Part shown: in pieces, positions 60,353 to 64,000 of the stretch
Position numbering within the stretch: the first letter of the stretch is position 1
Layout: every line of letters begins with the position of its first letter
Source: Luteibacter sp. UNC138MFCol5.1
Lineage (GTDB): Bacteria; Pseudomonadota; Gammaproteobacteria; Xanthomonadales; Rhodanobacteraceae
Length of the DNA stretch: 64,000 nt
Reading direction: 5' to 3'
Assembly (NCBI RefSeq): GCF_900110505.1
Contig: NZ_FODZ01000003.1
Span: 1-64,000, forward strand
Program-made: the position numbers and the translations under genes
Notes under the pieces: generated by a model
Seen by the model: only the letters and a program-made list of their open reading frames with translations
What the model was told of the DNA's origin: nothing
Databases searched by the model: none

Positions 60353-62308
60353 CTACAGCTCGCGCACGATCCGGAAACCGACGCGCGCGTTGCGCAGGTC
60401 CGCCGGCGCCCCCTGCCGGTACGCCGAGCGGACCATGTCCGGCGCGCTGCCCCACGAGCCGCCACGGATGACGCGACGCCCGCATCCCGGATTGACCCAT
60501 GCCTCGCCGTTGCGCGGCGCGCGGATGTAGTTGTCGTGCCAGCAGTCGGCGACCCATTCGGACACGTTGCCGCCCATGTCGTACAAGCCGAAGGGATTGG
60601 CGGCGAAGCTCATCGTCGGCGCCGGGCCCCAGTAGCCGTCCTTGTAGCCGCCGAACGCGTTGCTCCAGCGGCGGCCGGAGCCGGAGCGATCGTTCCCGCC
60701 GGTCAGGTTCTCCAGCCGGGACGACGGTGCGCCATCACCCCACCAGTAGCGCGACGTGCTGCCGGCGCGCAGCGCGTACTCGAACTCCGCCTCGCTCGGC
60801 AGGCGGTAGGTCTTGCCGGTGCGCTTGGACAGCCAGTCCGCGTACGCCTTCGCGTCGTTCCAGGAGACGTTGATGACCGGGAGGCGATCCTGGCCGGGCT
60901 TGCCGGCGTAGTCGTCCTGCCAGGTCACGGTCGGATCGTCCCGCAGTCCACCGCTCTGCTCGTCGTAGATGCTGCCGCCGCCCTTCGACTGCGATTCGGG
61001 GACGTAGCCCGTGGAGCGCACGAAGTCGCGGAACTGACCGATGGAGATCGCGCTTCGCGCCATCGCGAAACCCTTGTCGATCGTGACTTCGTGCGCCGGC
61101 GCCTCGTTCGCGTCGTGCCCGGCCTCGCCGTCCGGCGAACCCATGAGGAACTTGCCGGTGGGAATCACGACCATGGCGGGCGCCTGTCCCGCGGAGTCGA
61201 CGAAGCGGTCGGCGAAGACCTGGCCCGGCTTGTAGCTGGCATAGAGGCGCGCGTTGGTCACGCGTTCGTTGAAATCGTCGATGCCCGCCAGATCCGGGCT
61301 GATCTTCTGCGCGTTGGCCGCCAGTTGCTGGGCCAGTTCGATGTTGCCTGCGTCGAGCGCGGAGCGCGCCTGGGCGAGCATGCCCGCGGCGTTCTGCCGG
61401 CGCATGCCCTCGATGCGGCCACGCGTGTCCTGCAGGGCTTGCGATTCGGGCTCGATCGCGGCGGCCTCGGCCAGCGCCGCGTCGGCCGTGCCGAAGTCGT
61501 TCTGCGCGACCGCGGCGAGCGCTCTGTCGAGCACGGTGCGCTGGACGTTGGTGATGCCCTGCTCCGCCACCGCGTTCTGCGGATCGATCTCGAGCACCTC
61601 GCGATACGTGTCGAGCGCGCTGTCGCCGCGCGGCTGCGTGGCCTTGCCTTCCTGCAGTTGCGACGCGGCCTTGCCGAGCATCGGCCGCACCTTGTCGAGC
61701 ACCGCGAGCTTCTGCTGCAGGGGTGCCGCATCGGTGGACGAAGACGGCAGCGCCTTGAGCGCGCCGAGGGATTCGCGCGCGGCGTCGGCATCGCCCAGCG
61801 CGATGTCCTGCTCGATTTCCGCCGCGAGTCGCGCGCGAACCTCGCTCAGGCCGGCGAGCGCCCGCTGGCTATCCGATTTCTCTTTCAGGGCGAGTTCGAA
61901 AAGCGCGGCGGCGCTGTCCTTGCCGCCCACCAGCCGATCGCCCGCCAGCGCCTTGTCGCCGCGGTCGAGCAAGGCGGTGAGCTCCGGCGAATCCGGGGTC
62001 TTCTGCGCCGGCAGCTCGACATCCTGCGTCTTCTCCCTGCGCCGTGCCGCGATCACCGAGGCCGGCGCCAGCATGATCGGCGGCCCGGCGTCGATTTCGG
62101 AAACCTGCGACGGCGGCGCGGCCTGCGGACGCTGGTCGAAGCCCATCACCGTCGGTTGGCCGCGCAGGGGCGTGCGCGCAGTGCGCTGGGTGGGCTGGAC
62201 GTGCAGCGCCTGCGGGAAGAAGTGATAGAAGAGCCCGAACGCGAGCACGGCGACGCCCAGCGCGCCGCCAATGGCGCGCTGTCGGCGGACGGTCTCGGTA
62301 TTCGGCAT
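60353..62308 (-). CDS. Membrane protein with formylglycine-generating-enzyme (SUMF1) domain
   Basis: 651 residues. One N-terminal membrane helix (GALGVAVLAFGLFYHFF), a long helical repeat region of about 300 residues (TPR-like: GDSALDTYREVLEIDPQNAV; NDFGTADAALAEAAAIEPES), then an FGE-sulfatase domain from about 375: MVVIPTGKFLMGSPDGEAG, VSWNDAKAYADWLSKRTG, LPSEAEFEYALRAG, NPFGLYDMGGNVSEW and RVIRGGSW. The catalytic cysteine pair of true FGEs is not evident, so a structural or binding role is more likely. Divergent from rnd. Confidence 0.82.
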   Translation of the reverse strand: MPNTETVRRQRAIGGALGVAVLAFGLFYHFFPQALHVQPTQRTARTPLRGQPTVMGFDQRPQAAPPSQVSEIDAGPPIMLAPASVIAARRREKTQDVELPAQKTPDSPELTALLDRGDKALAGDRLVGGKDSAAALFELALKEKSDSQRALAGLSEVRARLAAEIEQDIALGDADAARESLGALKALPSSSTDAAPLQQKLAVLDKVRPMLGKAASQLQEGKATQPRGDSALDTYREVLEIDPQNAVAEQGITNVQRTVLDRALAAVAQNDFGTADAALAEAAAIEPESQALQDTRGRIEGMRRQNAAGMLAQARSALDAGNIELAQQLAANAQKISPDLAGIDDFNERVTNARLYASYKPGQVFADRFVDSAGQAPAMVVIPTGKFLMGSPDGEAGHDANEAPAHEVTIDKGFAMARSAISIGQFRDFVRSTGYVPESQSKGGGSIYDEQSGGLRDDPTVTWQDDYAGKPGQDRLPVINVSWNDAKAYADWLSKRTGKTYRLPSEAEFEYALRAGSTSRYWWGDGAPSSRLENLTGGNDRSGSGRRWSNAFGGYKDGYWGPAPTMSFAANPFGLYDMGGNVSEWVADCWHDNYIRAPRNGEAWVNPGCGRRVIRGGSWGSAPDMVRSAYRQGAPADLRNARVGFRIVREL

Positions 62309-62417
62309 GGTGGGCGGTTCCGTGCGGGCCTGCTATCGTGCGGTGCCACCTTAGGGAATCGCGCGCGACAGGGCAACACGCACCATCGGCGCGGCCCGAG
62401 CCTCACAAGGACCCTGC

Positions 62418-63536
62418 ATGACATCGAGCGACCTCGCTCCCCACGCTCCCTGGATCGACAGCCGCGAAGCGCTGGACGCATGGCTGGCACCGATCGGTCC
62501 GGGTACCGTCGTCGGTCTCGACACCGAGTTCATGCGTCGCAACACGTTCTATCCACAGCTCGCCCTGCTCCAGCTCGCGCACGACGGGCGCTACGCGCTG
62601 ATCGACCCGCTGGCCGTGCCGCTCGGCGACGCGCTGGCGCCGACGTTCGCGGCGCAGCCGGTGGTCACCGTGATGCACAGCGCGGGCGAGGATCTCGAGG
62701 CGATGTCGCCTTTTCTTCCCGATGGTCCGCATACCCTGTTCGACACCCAGATCGCCGCCGCCTTCGTCGGCATGGGGCTGGGCATCAGCTATCGCGCGCT
62801 GGTCGCGGAGCTCGTCGGCGCGGAACTCGACAAGGGCGAGACGCGCAGCGACTGGCTTCAGCGTCCGCTCACCGAATCGCAGAAGCTGTACGCCACGCTG
62901 GACGTCGTCCACCTGCACCCCGTGCACGCCATCCTCGCCGAGCGCCTCGCCGAACGTGGGCGCACCGGCTGGCATGCGGAGGATTGCGCGCGCATGAAGC
63001 GCCGGGCGAGCCACCGCGAAGGCGATCCTCAGCCGCAGCGCGGCGTGAAGCCGGCCGCCGAGTGGCCGATGGAACGCCAGGCGCTGCTGCGCCGGGTGCT
63101 GCGCTGGCGCGAGACCACCGCGCGCGAGCTCGACAAGCCGCGCTCCTGGTTGCTCGAGGACGCGCAGGCGGTGGATCTCGTGGGCCGCCTTCCCGAGACG
63201 CCGGCCAGCCTCGACGAACGGACGCGCGGCACGCGCGCCCTGCGCTCGCCGCAGCGACAGGAGCTGTTCGATCTCCTGCACCGTCCGGTCGAGCCGGACG
63301 AAGTCGCCGCCACGGCGCCGATCGTCGGTCACCCGCTGGGCGACGCCAAACGCGCCATCAACGAGATGCGCAGCGCCGTCGATACCCTGGCCACCCAGCT
63401 CGATCTCCCGCCCGGCCTGCTCTGCGCCCGTCGCTCCATGGAAGAGTTCGTGATGACGAAGACATGGCCCGAGGCGCTCGACGGCTGGCGCCGCGAGGTG
63501 CTGTTCGACCGGCTGTCGCCGCTGCTGCCGGACTGA
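62418..63536 (+). CDS. rnd: Ribonuclease D
   Basis: 3'-5' exoribonuclease for tRNA and stable RNA maturation, 372 residues. DEDD exonuclease motifs in order: GLDTEFMRR, HSAGEDLEAM, FDTQIAAAF and YATLDVVHL with the catalytic Tyr/Asp. One HRDC domain follows (ALLRRVLRWRETTARELDKP) and the C-terminus ends LFDRLSPLLPD. Encoded just before tRNA-Ala. Confidence 0.93.
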   Translation: MTSSDLAPHAPWIDSREALDAWLAPIGPGTVVGLDTEFMRRNTFYPQLALLQLAHDGRYALIDPLAVPLGDALAPTFAAQPVVTVMHSAGEDLEAMSPFLPDGPHTLFDTQIAAAFVGMGLGISYRALVAELVGAELDKGETRSDWLQRPLTESQKLYATLDVVHLHPVHAILAERLAERGRTGWHAEDCARMKRRASHREGDPQPQRGVKPAAEWPMERQALLRRVLRWRETTARELDKPRSWLLEDAQAVDLVGRLPETPASLDERTRGTRALRSPQRQELFDLLHRPVEPDEVAATAPIVGHPLGDAKRAINEMRSAVDTLATQLDLPPGLLCARRSMEEFVMTKTWPEALDGWRREVLFDRLSPLLPD

Positions 63537-63589
63537 TGCATCCGACCCGTTGGCAGACGCGTTCGCCGCTGATATAGTTCGCGCTTCGT

Positions 63590-63665
<76 letters not shown>

Positions 63666-63815
63666 ATCATCCCGCCAGGAAAGCGTGCTCCGCGTCGTCG
63701 CGTAGCGCGCTTTCTTGCTTTCGGGCCGAAGGAACGCCCTCGGGCGCCCGGTTCGTCCAATACCGCCCAGCGGCGCGGCGCGAGACTCGCGCCACCCCCA
63801 CTGCCGAGCCGCCCC

Positions 63816-64000
63816 ATGACCGCGTACGTCGTCTTCATTCGCGAGAGCACCCAGGATCCGGACGAACTCGCCGCGTACAACGCCACGGTGAAGCCGAGCT
63901 TCGAAGGCCACCCGATCGCGTTCCACGCGCTCTATGGCGATTACGAGGTGCTCGAAGGCCCACCGGTCGAGGGCGTGGTGATCGTGTCGTTCCCGACGAT
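63816..64000 (+). CDS. DUF1330 domain protein (partial)
   Basis: Start of a small cytosolic protein, cut by the window edge after 61 codons. MTAYVVFIRESTQDPDELAA and GHPIAFHALYGDYEVLEGPP match the ferredoxin-like DUF1330 fold. The end of the gene is outside. A short form of the family is about 95 residues, so roughly a third is missing. Confidence 0.8.
   Translation, partial: MTAYVVFIRESTQDPDELAAYNATVKPSFEGHPIAFHALYGDYEVLEGPPVEGVVIVSFPT

Noticed and set aside
60536-63577. A 1013-codon plus-strand open frame
   Set aside because: Antisense to the FGE-like gene and continuing out of phase through rnd. It is rich in Arg/Ala/Gly with no domain, a common artefact of high-GC coding sequence.

Overview
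The window is a GC-rich (roughly two-thirds G+C) gammaproteobacterial chromosome segment. A Xanthomonadales / Rhodanobacteraceae host (Luteibacter or Dyella type) is the best fit. This is inferred from gene content: a complete ccmABCDEFGHI run, a MarR-controlled EmrCAB-type pump, PhaR, a MetX-family serine/homoserine acyltransferase, and REP-like palindromes between genes. No rRNA is present. There are two tRNAs (Leu-CAA and Ala-CGC).

Left chromosomal arm, 1-36 kb. An IS3-type element is cut by the left edge. Then come pncB with a small thioredoxin, a cytochrome c, a dicarboxylate/glutamate symporter, a lipoprotein aminopeptidase and a ~430 bp block of long direct repeats. Next is a divergent oxidative-stress unit: ECF sigma and anti-sigma one way, SrpA-type peroxidase and cytochrome b561 the other, with matching GGAATA-N15-CGTC promoters between them. 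After lolD and its permease comes the succinate dehydrogenase operon, whose first gene is a 55-codon SDHAF4-like (DUF1674) protein and whose last genes are sdhE and ygfX. Further along are ygfZ, a SleB-like hydrolase, two glycine-zipper lipoproteins, tatD, the marR-emrCAB operon, phaR, kmo, the ccm operon, a metX-family acyltransferase and a cysteine dioxygenase.

Integrated element, about 36,033-56,043 (20.0 kb). It sits in the 3' end of tRNA-Leu(CAA), with a 13-bp att core at both ends and an arm-type repeat just inside each end. Its base composition is lower in GC than the flanks. It encodes a P4-type tyrosine integrase, an S24-like repressor C-domain lacking the catalytic Ser and Lys, AlpA, a possible replication protein followed by decameric iterons, three exported proteins (two resembling AB5 toxin B subunits), a large serine recombinase, a phage virion (ejection-type) module, an MqsR-MqsA-SecB-like toxin-antitoxin-chaperone system, an outer-membrane barrel and two lipoproteins.

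The main discovery is in the virion module. One gene (46592-47572) is open for 326 codons only if nine in-frame TAG codons are read. The next large gene (47895-49388) has one more TAG at codon 21. All ten interruptions are amber, none is TAA or TGA, both genes end in TGA or TAA, and every TAG falls where glutamine reads naturally. Early and cargo genes of the same element use TAG as a true stop. This matches the TAG-to-Gln recoding of late genes known from some phages, here in a proteobacterial prophage or satellite. I see no suppressor tRNA in the window.

Right arm, 56-64 kb: chrA-type chromate transporter, a low-affinity iron permease-like protein, a TetR-SDR pair with an operator between them, a formylglycine-generating-enzyme-like membrane protein, rnd, tRNA-Ala and the start of a DUF1330 gene.
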